This document shows, piece by piece, positions 1 through 9,735 of a stretch of DNA of 64,000 nucleotides. The DNA comes from Musa acuminata AAA Group (Eukaryota > Streptophyta > Magnoliopsida > Zingiberales > Musaceae). The notes under the pieces are model-generated. The model saw only the letters and a list, made by a program, of their open reading frames with translations. It searched no databases and had not been told where the DNA came from. Position 1 is the stretch's first letter. The number at the start of each line of letters is the position of its first letter. Both the position numbers and the translations under genes were made by a program. The stretch covers positions 32,649,001-32,713,000 of the forward strand of contig NC_088342.1 in assembly GCF_036884655.1 (NCBI RefSeq), written 5' to 3'.

Positions 1-474
1 GTCCCAACTTTTTAGTAGAGATCTTAAAATCTTATTAATAAGTTCAAAATTTGATAAACTTTTATCAAGTCCTTTTAGACCATTGATGACATCTGTAAAT
101 CAACTGTACATGTCTCCAATGGTCTCACTTGGTTTCATTCAAAATAACTCATAAGAATGCACCAAAAGATTAATTTTTGACTCCTTCACTCTACTAGTAC
201 CTTCATGAGTCACTTTGAGTGTGTGCCAAATGTCAAAAGCAATTTCACAAATCAATACTCGATTAAACCCATTTTTATCTAATGCACAAAACAAGGCATT
301 CATAGCCTTGGCATTTAAAGTGAAAGTCTTCTTCTCCAACTCATTCCAATCGTTCATTGGAAGAGAAAACTTTTGAAACCCATTTTCTATGATATTCCAT
401 AATTCGAAATCAATTGAAATTAGGAAGATACTTATTCTAGTCTTCCAATATGTGTAATACATCCCATTGAACAT
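1..474 (-). pseudogene. Sirevirus-type copia gag, broken, runs off left edge
   Basis: Minus-strand reading gives a UBN2-type (copia gag-polypeptide) N-terminal region. Motifs YTYWKTR, NAKAMNALFCALDKN and AFDIWHTL are nearly identical to the intact gag at 13611-14621. The frame meets a stop near 139, just after SYELF, and the homology (MKPSET-like residues) continues leftward out of the window. The copy is therefore a pseudogene fragment of a minus-strand Sirevirus whose 5' LTR is at 573-7192. In this family gag forms the virus-like particle that packages element RNA. No zinc knuckle is visible in the part present. Confidence 0.85.
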
Positions 475-558
475 GCGCGGACGTATAATTGAATGACCCT
501 CTTAGTTGTCGGCAAATGCTATCTCTCTTAGGTTTTAAACCAAATGAGAGTGAACCTT

Positions 559-570
559 GCTCTGATGCCA
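559..570 (-). other. Primer binding site (initiator Met-tRNA type)
   Basis: On the minus strand this reads TGGCATCAGAGC, two bases after the LTR end CCTAACA. It is one base from the usual plant copia site TGGTATCAGAGC, complementary to the 3' end of initiator tRNA-Met. It fixes the orientation of the element. Confidence 0.8.
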
Positions 571-1185
571 ATTGTTAGGATCAAGAGCGGCACTAAGAGG
601 GGGGTGAATTAGTGCAATGGAAAACTTTCGCGATTTCAAAAGTTTACATTTTGATTAAAATCGATTCCAACGAAAATCGTTTCGTAAGGAGTTTAACTTG
701 AAAGCGTATGTGAGTGTAGAAAAGGTAGTAAGAAGGTAATGTAGCTTGCAGTAATGAAACTTGTACAAATTGAAAAGCAAACCAGAATTTAGAGTGGTTC
801 AGTCTTTGTGACCTACATCCACTTTCGGATTCCTCCTCCGTCGAGGTCACTGGCGTTCACTAAAGGCTTTCCTTCAATAGGCGAAGACCAACCACCTCTT
901 ACAGTGCTTTCTCCTTTTCATGAGTTTAGGAGAAAACCCTTACAAGTCTCACACCTCTCTTGAATGATTTCAAAACTTAGAAAGGGAGGAGGAGAACTAT
1001 AGCACTTGTTTACAACACTTTTACACCTCAACAATTCAAGATTATCTCAATGCTTTCGTACCCTTTCATGTAGAAAAGAGTGAGGTTTTTATAGGCCCCA
1101 ATGGCTTCAAAAATGGAGCCAAAAAGTTTATCATCCCAGATTTTCGGGGTACTGGTGGTACCATTGCCATTACTGGGTGGTACTA

Positions 1186-1579
1186 TGTTAGAACCCTTGC
1201 AGATTCTAAACTTGGGGTTGATTTCTTTAGGAGATCGGCCTCCTTGGAACTCTATAGGGGTTCCTCCCTCCAAGTTACTGCTCAAAGGCTGCAGAAAAGA
1301 TTCATCTATTGCTTATGAAAAAAGGAGGAATATATGGCTATTTATAGGGCTTCTAAACCCTAACTCTTAATAGGACTCCTACTCAAGACTCCTACTTCTA
1401 ACCAACTCCTAATAGGACTTCTACTCAAGACTCCTATTCCTTTACAACTCCTAATTCTTCTCTAAAAAATAACCTCCTAACCCTAGTTGGCCTTTTCACC
1501 TCTTTAATAGAGGTTAGCTTAGGTAAGTTTTACATGAATGTCCCTCTCAATTAGGACTCTCCTAGCTAGAGTCCTAACA
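1186..1579 (-). repeat. LTR of chromovirus copy 1 (3' LTR)
   Basis: It starts TGTTAGAACC and ends AGTCCTAACA on the plus strand and matches 6098-6491 over its full 394 bp with a few substitutions. A purine-rich tract (GAAGAGGGCAGG on the minus strand) lies just outside it on the internal side, as expected for a 3' LTR read on the minus strand. Confidence 0.93.
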
Positions 1580-1599
1580 GACCTGCCCTCTTCAAATCA

Positions 1600-3558
1600 G
1601 CCTTGTCCTCGAGGCTAACGATTCATGAATTTTGAAAATTTGATCTTCAAGTTGTCATAGTTCTCCCAAGTGGCATCTTCTGTTGGTAGGTTCACCCACT
1701 GTATTAGCACTTTAGTAGTGGGTCATCATTGTCGAGTCACGATCCGTTGATCAATATTAGCACTTGGCTGGGTCTGGAGTTCTCCTTGGGTAGTCATATT
1801 TGGTGGGTGGCTTTGGGCTGTCTCCAAGCACCTATTTACAACTTCTGTATGGCCGTCGATTTGTGGGTGATATGTCATACTCCTTTTCAATTTAGTACCC
1901 TGTATATGGAATAACTTTATCCAAAATCTGCTCGTGAAGATGTAAGTAGAATTTATCATAAGCACAATGCGTCCCTTACAGTGTAATTTTTTTTAGTCCC
2001 AATTGTAATGAGCCACGGAGCTTGGTGCTTTCTCCAATTTTTTTATGATTTTACTAGTCTCCAAATCTTCCTACCATTCTATCTTAATATCCTCAAGGAA
2101 GTCATTGGTCAGAAGTGAAACGATTGAAAATTCAGCTTGCTCGGATAGTTGCGAAAGTGCATCTGCAACAACATTCTCTTTCCACTTTTTATAAGTTATT
2201 TCATAATCAAATCCAAGAAGTTTTGTTACCCATTTTTGCTGCTCAAGGGATGATATCTTTTGCTCCAAAAAGTACTTGAGCCTTTTATGGTCGATTTTAA
2301 TTTGAAATCGTCGACCGATCAAGTAGGGTCTCCATCTCGTTGCTGCGTGCACAATGGCGAGCATCTCCTTATCATATGTTGACATATTTTGATAGGAGGG
2401 AGATAATGCCTTGCTAGTGTATGCGAGTGGTTGACCATCTTGTATGAGAATGACTCCAATTCCGACTCTAGATGCGTTCGCCTTAATAATGAAGGGTCAG
2501 TTGAAATCTGGTTGTGCTAGCACTAGCGTCGTCGTCATGGCTGCCTTAAGTTTGTTGAAGATAGCGAAGGCTTTGTCCGATCATTGGAAGACATCTTTTT
2601 TTAGTAAGGAAGTAAGTGGTGTATTAATCTTTCCATAGTTTTTCACGAACTTACGGTAGTAGCCTATTAAACCTAGAAATTCATGTAGCAATTTTATGTT
2701 CCTTAGGGTCGGCCAGTTCTGCATTGCTTCTATTTTGGAGTCCACCATCATACCTTTCTCTGATATGATATGCCTAAGATATTCCATCTTTTGTTACAGA
2801 AAGCAAAAATTTATAGTGGTCGTTGTGTGTTCGAAAGGCGATTTTCGGTATACTTTTTTCACACACTCGTATTTGATGATACCCAGATCGAATGTCCAAC
2901 TTTCTGAAGATTTGTGCTCCCTTTCATCTAGCAATTCATCTACTACTAGAATAGGGTATTTATCCTTGATGGTTATGCCATTGAGAGCTCGGTAATCAAT
3001 GCATATTTGCCATGTTTCGTCCTTCTTGCATACAAGTAGCACCGGTGAAGATTAGAGACTGCAACTTGGCCGAATAACTCCTGTTTCGAGTATCTCTTTT
3101 ACAATCCTTTCTATTTCATCCTTCTGGAGATGTAGATACTGATATGGCCGAGTATTTGCTGGAGGTTTGCTTGGAAGAATCGTTATATAATGATTATGCC
3201 GCCGGGTAAGAGGTAGGTTGTGCGATTCATCAAATATATCTGAAAATTCAGCAAGCAAAGGAAGTAGGTTTGGATCTTCAAATTCTATTAGCTCTCCCTT
3301 AGTTTGCTGCTCAAGTTGTACCAAAAAGCCACTGTATGCTTTATGCAAAACCTTCTCCATTTGTTGTGTGCAAATCGTTATTACGTCGCCCCCACGTTTC
3401 CCGTGCAGTATCACTTATTTCTCCTTACTGTAAAATTTCATAATTAGTTGCATAAAATTCCAAGAAACATCACCTAATGTCGTCAACAATTTAATTCTAA
3501 GCATGGCCTCATGATCATTAAGAGGGAGGAGGAAGAAATATGTAATTATCTCTTGGTC
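1600..3558 (-). pseudogene. Chromovirus pol: RT, RNase H, integrase remnant, chromodomain
   Basis: Minus strand, from 3558 downward. The segment begins with a reverse transcriptase N-terminus (SKPPANTRPYQYLHLQKDEI, then [12 protein letters not shown] and [17 protein letters not shown]). It continues to HYKFL and then jumps directly to the [11 protein letters not shown] region, so the [12 protein letters not shown] block and the catalytic FxDD motif are deleted. RNase H follows (STYDKEMLAIVHAATRWRPY, KIDHKRLKYFLEQKISSLEQ). Integrase is reduced to a short piece around FTSRFW..YHPQIDG..EVVNRCLET. It is then fused to a partial chromodomain, LIQWVNLPTEDATWENYDNL (about 1621-1720). Stops and frameshifts separate the pieces. 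It cannot encode an active polymerase. Confidence 0.9.
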
Positions 3559-4764
3559 CTACAGCAATAGTTTCACTCGCGGGCGCCTACGATCATACTT
3601 CAAAATCCATCCGTCGGCAACATTAACATCAAATCTGCTGCAATTCTTGATAGGTAAGGCCATATAGACAGCAACCTTACTATTTAGAAAGTTATTAGTA
3701 CTACCCGTGTTGATGAGAATAGTGATCGGTTGTTGTTTGAGAAGGCCTCCAACTTTCATCGTTTGCGAGTTTGAGTAGCCGGCTAGTGCATGTATCGTAA
3801 CTTCGGTCGGTTGTGGCTCTTCTTTCACATCTTCTTCTTCATATTCAAGGCTCTCTTCTAAATGTTCAATGACCTCTTCTTCTATTGGTTCAATCATAAG
3901 AAGTCTCCCTTTACTACAGCGATGCTCATGGCTCCACGGCTCATCGTAATGCCAACATAACCCCTTCACATATCGCTCCCGAAGCTCTTCTCTTGTTAAC
4001 CTCTTTGGTGTAGGGACTCGGTCGATAGTAGGGGGGGCTGAATGCTTCAGTATTGTTAGTTGAGAAGTGACTCTAGTCCTCCGAGCTTCATGGTTCAATC
4101 GCTCCTCTTGATGTCGTGCGAAAGAGATTGCCATAAGCGTGTACGGTTGTCGCGCTTTAACTTCTCCCCGGATCTCCAGCTTCAAGCCCTTAATGAAGGT
4201 CCCCAATAGCTGTTTTTGAGACCAATCACGAGTTTGATTAGTTAACCTTTCAAACTTGATTTGGTACTCTTGAATGGTGAAGGTTTATCGGATCTTTGCT
4301 AGTTGTCCATCAATGTTCTCGTAATTGATTGGTCCGAAGCGGATCAGCAGTCCTTCTTTGAATTATCGCCATGAAAGGACTCCATAAGTATGTTCAAATC
4401 AGTCAAACCACTGTATAGCATCCCCTTCAAGATGTATAGCTACAATTTTCACCATAGATGCATCCGCGGTTTTGTGGTACCGAAAATATCGCTCCACGCG
4501 TGAGATCCAACCAATCGAGTCTCCTTCTTCCCATCTAGGAAAGTCCACTCTCATGCATGGATAGTTGGGGTCAGTCATAGAGCTTCCCCTCTCTTGGAAG
4601 TCATATCTTTGGGCTTGGTGCGATTGGGCAAAGCTCTCTCCTTGATGTGGTTTCTTTAGGCTTAGTGGTCAGCCCAATCTGAGTTTAGTCAAGAGCGTCC
4701 GAATCTTATCCTCCATTCATGCCTCAAAGTCTTCGAATTTAGCATTGATTACCTCAGATGCCAT
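3559..4764 (-). pseudogene. Chromovirus gag with protease domain, multiple stops
   Basis: The start used is the ATG at 4762-4764 (MASEVINAKFE), matching the start of the copy at 54483. Retrotransposon-gag core residues follow (PRWEEGDSIGWI, YFRYHKTADASMVKI, HLEGDAIQWFD). The open part is 3559-4206: TFIKGLKLEIRGEVKARQ, a degenerate zinc knuckle (GLCWHYDEPWSHEHRC), an acidic linker, and an aspartic protease whose motif reads NTGST instead of DTGST. Upstream of 4206 several TGA/TAG codons interrupt gag. The changes look like C-to-T decay of a methylated, silenced element. Role if intact: capsid and polyprotein cleavage. Confidence 0.88.
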
Positions 4765-5394
4765 AATATATGCCGCCAAATCTGTGATGTTAAGATCTCT
4801 CTTTTGTTGTTGGGTTAAAGGTATGTATTGGTTGAGAGAGGTGATGGTCAAAAGGGTTGGTGGATTGGTGGATGTAGGCTACGGTTTAGGCTTGTTTTGT
4901 GGCTATTTTGGGTGTAATTTGAGGGTGTGGTTTGGTGAAGTTTTAGGGCTGTAGATGAAAGTTTTGGATCTGTGGTAGATGACAGCAAAGGTTTGATAGA
5001 AATCAGTGGAAGTTGCAGCAAGTATGTGCCGTCTTATAAGAGCAAAATTATTGTCGAAGAAACAGCGGTTTCTCGACGAAATTTCCATCAAAAACTTACG
5101 AGAATTGAGGAGGGAATTGATAGTAAAATCATAGTTTATATGACAACAAGGATGTATAATTTAATCAAGAAAATTTTGGCAGTATAATAGCAAGGAAATT
5201 GGTGCAAGCTGCGATAGCAGAATTCTCGTCGAAAAATTTCATCGGCTTGGGATGAAAATTTGTAGCAACACAAAATCATTTTTAGAAATAAATTCCTCAA
5301 TAGATCAATCTTAGATGGAAGCTAAGATGATCTATGAAGTATCTAAGAAATTTTGTTCAGAAAAGATTGCAAATAGATGGGTTAAGGCAATAAT

Positions 5395-5775
5395 ATGCGG
5401 TTGAAATTTTCTATAGCATAGATTTTCAAGTGTATCAGATTGGACGTAAAAGATCAATGGTTTATATTAAGATTTTTTCAATGAAACCAAAGGGAAATCT
5501 ACTATTAGAAAGTGTCAAAACTATCATAAAAATTTCATAGAGATTTGGATAGAAAAAACATAGTATCAATATCAAACAAACAGTGTTATGCGGCTGAAAT
5601 TTTACAATGCAGATTTTCAAGTATAGCAGATTAGACGTAAAAGATCAATGGTTTATATTGAGAATTTTTTGACAAAACTAAAGGAAAATATGCTGTTAGG
5701 AAGTGTCAAAGATTTCATAAAAATTTCATAGAAATTTGGATAAAAAAAACACAGCAGCAAGATCAAACAGACAGT
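5395..5775. repeat. Tandem duplication (about 190 bp) in chromovirus leader
   Basis: Two diverged direct copies, about 5395-5584 and 5585-5775, begin near TATGCGGTTGAAATTTT and include AGACGTAAAAGATCAATGG and CATAAAAATTTCATAGA blocks. They lie in the untranslated leader between the primer site and gag of copy 1. The shorter leader of copy 3 (53541-54470) does not show the duplication. Confidence 0.7.
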
Positions 5776-6083
5776 GCTATGCGGTTGGAATTCTGCAATG
5801 TATCTTTCGTCGTAGAGATGAAAACTTTGTGACGAAAAGTTTATGCAGCAATATAGGAACAATTTATTTTAGATTTTTGAATAAGAATAACTAAATTGCA
5901 GCAGCAGTAAGGTAGGAAACCAGAACCTGTTACAATTCATGGGGAGATTAAAGGATGATCCGCGGTGGTGGAGATAACGACGTAATTTGGCGACGATCTT
6001 TTAAGCAATTATGGGAATTGCTTTAGGCGGCTGTGGTGGGTTGATGGATGACTGTGGAAGGGCAGTGAGATGCCAAGAACGTT

Positions 6084-6095
6084 GCTTTGATACCA
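6084..6095 (-). other. Primer binding site of chromovirus copy 1
   Basis: The minus strand reads TGGTATCAAAGC, two bases inside the LTR at 6098-6491. It differs by one base from the initiator tRNA-Met site and sets the minus orientation. Confidence 0.8.
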
Positions 6096-6097
6096 GA

Positions 6098-6491
6098 TGT
6101 TAGAACCCTTGCATATTCTAAACTTGGGGTTGATCTCTTTAGGGGATCGACCTCCTTGGAACTCTATAGGGGTTCCTCCCTCCAAGTTGCTGCTCAAAGG
6201 CTACAGAAAAGATTCATCTATTGCTTATGAAAAGAGGAGGAATATATGGCTATTTATAGGGCTTCTAAACCCTAACTCCTAATAGGACTCCTACTCAAGA
6301 CTCCTACTTCTAACCAACTCCTAATAGGACTTCTACTCAAGACTCCTATTCCTTTACAACTCCTAATTCTTCTCTAAGAAACAACCTCCTAACCCTAACC
6401 GGCCTCTTCACCTCTTTAATAGGGGTTGGCTTAGGTAGGTTTTACATGAATGTCCCTCTCAATTAGGACTCTCCTAGCTAGAGTCCTAACA
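6098..6491 (-). repeat. LTR of chromovirus copy 1 (5' LTR)
   Basis: It is 394 bp, TGTTAGAACC to GTCCTAACA, matching 1186-1579. It is followed by the target duplication TACTA. Read on the minus strand, a TATA-like CCTATAAATAGCC is near its centre. Confidence 0.93.
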
Positions 6492-7912
6492 TACTACCAC
6501 CTGCAATCTGACACTGGGCGGTACCACCGCTTGACAGAGCTCGGAGACCGAGCTCTAGCAGTACCACTGCTTGAAAGGGGCACCACCGTTAGCAGCAATA
6601 ACTGTCGGTGGTACCACTGCCCAGACCACCTAGGAGACTGGGTCTTCTAAGCGGTGCCACCGCTAGCTATGTTTTCAGGGGCTGATTGGGCTGTTCAATC
6701 CGGCCCAAATCAGCCCTATTAAGGGCCCAGTTGGCCCCTACTTAAGTTAGTGGGATTACCTTTTAATCCCAACTTAATTTATGTTTTAACTATGATAATT
6801 AAGACATGATCATAACATTTCTTGTTCCGGTGCGTCAATTACTCTTCCGGCGAGCTTCCGATGTTCTTCCGGCGAACATCCGACAAACTCTCGGCAATTC
6901 TTCGGTGGACTCTTGGCAAGCTCCTAGACTTTACAATGATCTTCTTGGCAAGTTCCGACGAGCATCTTTAGCAAGCTCCTGAACTTCTCGGTTGATTCCA
7001 GCAGAACTTCCTACGAACGTCCAAACTTCCGACGAACTCTCGAACTCCCAACGTGATCTGGATCTTGACTCTAGCACAACACTTGCTTTATGTCTTACTG
7101 CTATCATAGTTAATCCTGCACACTTTTGTCAATATATAGATTAGATCAAATAAATTACAATTGACATCATCATCAAAATCCTAGATTCAACAACGTCGAT
7201 GTACCAATGATATGTGGATAATATTTGATTTAGTTTTGTAATAATTGTCTAGATCAAAGAAGGTTTTAGGCATAATTAGGTTGGAATTAGGCTAACTCAA
7301 TTAGGGGCTAATTGGGCCCAAGTTTAGGCTATGTTGGGCCAAGTGAAAGGGCCAAACAATGACCCAAACTAATGGAACTATCAGTGGCATAATCTCTTAG
7401 ATTGTGTCAGGCGGTAGTACCGCCCAACCAGTCTCCCAAGCGATGGTACCGCCTAGTATCAGTGTTGCAAGCAGTGGTACCACCCAGCATAGGTAGTGGT
7501 ACCGCTAGGACTCGAAAAACCCAAGATGAGAGCTTTTTTTGGCTCTATTTTTAAAGCCAATTAGGGTCTATAAATACCCCAGCTATTCCTGCATGGAATA
7601 GCAAGAAAGTTGAGCATAAATTTATGATTCTAAAATTGTAAACCCTATTAGAAAGTTGATTTCCCTCCTCCTAAAGCTTAGAGAGAGTTCTAAGGGAGGT
7701 GTGTGAGGAAAACCTTGTAAAAGACGGGTGTAAAGGTTGTCTCCTAAACTTGTGAAAATGAGAAAGTGTAAAAGGGTAGTTGATCTTCACCCATTGAAAG
7801 AAGATCGAGTAGTGGAAGCCGATAGCCTCGAGTGAAGAGGAATCAAGAGTGGATGTAGGTCACGATGACCGAACCACTATAAAAATCTGGTTTGCATTTC
7901 TTTTGTGCAATT

Positions 7913-9497
7913 TGTTAGGAACAAGTCGGCATTAAGAGGGGGGAAATCACGTCAATTCTAAAAATTCTTTCATACGTTAAAAACCAATCCCGAAAATATG
8001 CTTAACTTGAAAGCGTGATCGTAAACATAATGAAAGCAGTAAGCAAGTAAAGTAGTTTGCAGTTAAAGTAAATTGCTCAAAAGAAGCGCAAACCAGAATT
8101 TTATAGTGGTTCGGTCATCGTGACCTACATCCACTCCACCGATTCCTCTTCCGTCAAGGCCATCAAAATCCACTATTGTTCTTCCTTCAATAGGTGAAGA
8201 CCAACCACCTTTTACAGCTCTTTCTCCTTTTATTAGGTTTGGAAGATAACCCTTACACCCCCACTTACTCCTCTCTCAAACTATTCTAACACTTAGAACT
8301 TTGAGAGGAGTTCACACAATTAAAACAAAGTTTTCTTTTCTTTTTTGCTTTTAGTTGTGTAGTTTAACCAGGGATGAGAAGGATATTTATAAGCCTCAAG
8401 TTGATTTAAACTTAGAGCCTAAAAAGGTCTCATCCTAGGTTTCCCGAGTCTTGACGGTACCACCACCTATGCTGGGTGGTACCACCGCCTATAGCACTGA
8501 CCCTAGGCGGTACCACTGCCTAGTTTGGCGGTACCACCGCCCAGTCTGGCAGTACCACTGCTTAGAAGACTATGTCTGGGCGGTACCACCACTTGGAAGA
8601 CTATGTCTGGGCGGTACCACCGCTTTACATAGTCTCGGAGACTATGCCATGACGGTACCACTTGTCGGGTCACTATTTGGGTCTTTTATTGGGCCCAACA
8701 CAGTCCATACATGGGACCAACTGGCTCCTAATTGGGTTGGCCCAATTCTAATGCCAGGTATGTACTAACTACGAAATCTAAGACATTTACTAAGCTAAAC
8801 AAGTCTGTAAGTCTAGGTTTATTCTAGCGAGCCTCCGACGATCTTCCGGCGAACTTCCGATGATCTCTCGGCAATGTTCCAGTGGACTCTTAGCAAGGTC
8901 CTGGACTTCACGATGATCTTCTTGGCGAGTTCTGATGAGCTTCTTCGGCAAGCTCCTGGACTTCTCGATCAATTCTGGCAAAACTTTCGACGAACGTCCG
9001 GACTTCCGACGAACTCTCGAACTCCCAACGAAATCGTGTCCTTGACTTCGAGACTTCATTTTGCTTTATGCTTTACTATCATAGTTAATCCAGCACACAT
9101 AAAACCTACTTCGATCTAGACAATTAATACTAAGCTAATTAGATGTTGTTCGGCATGTCATTGGTTCATCGACGTCTCGTCCGATTGTTCGGCGCATCGT
9201 CCTCTCTTGCGGCCTATTGCCCAATCGACCAGTTGACCTCTGCAACTCCAATTTTCTTGGTGCAATATCTACTCTTCTTGGCTCGATGCCCGAACTCATG
9301 GCCCGTAGCCTTTTGTCAATACGTCGATCGATCCTTCAGCTCGATATCCAATCTTCTGATATGTTTTTCTCCGGCCCAACATGATTCTTCCTGCTTTAAT
9401 TGTCTCTTCCTGATCAAAGCATCCTGCATTACTCAAAACGCAGATCAAATCATAAACACTATCAATTGGTTTCATCATCAAAATATGAGATTCAACA
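7913..9497 (-). mobile_element. Solo Sirevirus LTR
   Basis: A 1585-bp LTR runs from TGTTAGGAAC (U5 end) to GATTCAACA (U3 end), minus orientation, with a perfect target duplication CAATT at 7908-7912 and 9498-9502. There is no primer site or internal sequence, so it is a solo LTR left by LTR-LTR recombination. It contains an array of GGTACCACC-type motifs (8450-8660) and CTTCCGACGAACTC-like clusters (8825-9035) typical of this family's U3. The open frames it contains are repeat by-products. Confidence 0.93.
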
Positions 9498-9647
9498 CAA
9501 TTTACCTTTACTGCAAAATGCTTTACTTTCACGATGCTTCCATACATTTTCAAGTTAAACATATTTTCTATATGGGCCTTGTCAAATATCAATTTTTATC
9601 ATACGAAGTTTTCAAAATTGATATAATTTTACCGATGCACTAATTCA

Positions 9648-9702
9648 CCCCCCCCCACCGCCCCCCCGCCCCCCCCCCCCCCCCCCCCCCCCCGCCCCTC
9701 CC
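9648..9702. repeat. Poly-C tract
   Basis: An almost uninterrupted C-run of about 50 bases with a few A/G breaks. It sits at the position where related LTRs carry only 8-12 C residues (for example 13528-13538), so it is an expanded mononucleotide run or a sequencing/assembly artefact. Confidence 0.8.
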
Positions 9703-9735
9703 TCTCCTCCTCTTAGTGCCGACTCAATCCTAACA

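Larger units (their letters stand above)
1186..6491 (-). mobile_element. Ty3/gypsy chromovirus, full-length but defective (copy 1)
   Basis: The element is 5306 bp with two 394-bp LTRs (1186-1579 and 6098-6491) and a perfect 5-bp target duplication, TACTA, at 1181-1185 and 6492-6496. Order on the minus strand is LTR, tRNA-Met-like primer site, leader of about 1.3 kb, gag-protease, reverse transcriptase-RNase H, integrase remnant, chromodomain, purine tract, LTR. It is inserted into a Sirevirus LTR. The chromodomain at the C-terminus places it in the chromovirus branch. Coding capacity is lost: several in-frame stops in gag, NTG instead of DTG in the protease, a deletion across the reverse transcriptase active site, and most of integrase missing. 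Another copy of the same family is at 53108-62199. Confidence 0.93.
573..7192 (-). mobile_element. Sirevirus 5' LTR (minus), split by a gypsy insertion
   Basis: The minus-strand LTR starts TGTTGAATC (right end, 7192) and ends GATCCTAACA (left end, 573). It is interrupted by the chromovirus at 1186-6491; its own parts are 573-1185 and 6497-7192, about 1.3 kb in total. It carries the family features: the C-run/G-run next to the U5 end, a block coding-like for 'gaaccactctaaa..tggtttgca', a TATA-like TATAAA in the middle, and an array of GGTACCACC motifs at 1148-1185 and 6515-6665. The gag lies on its left, so this is the 5' LTR of an element that continues beyond the left edge. The right junction adjoins another LTR in plus orientation (7193 onward). 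Confidence 0.85.
7193..9735 (+). mobile_element. Old Sirevirus LTR (plus), 5' truncated in window, split
   Basis: The LTR's own parts are 7193-7912 and 9503-9735, separated by the solo LTR at 7913-9497. It carries family landmarks in plus order: the GGTACC-type array (about 7410-7510), TATA-like CTATAAATACCCC near 7570, the 'gaccgaaccactataaa..ggtttgcat' block near 7870, a long C-run at 9648-9702, and the end CTTAGTGCCGACTCAATCCTAACA-type terminus at 9735. The U3 start is not present; it is probably beyond the left edge, separated by the minus-strand Sirevirus that inserted at 7192/7193. Downstream (9736) the older gypsy element begins mid-gene. Confidence 0.75.

Noticed and set aside
1101..1370. 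89-codon plus-strand frame (and 6097-6282)
   Set aside because: It spans the junction of two LTRs and is repeated in each chromovirus LTR; an LTR by-product.
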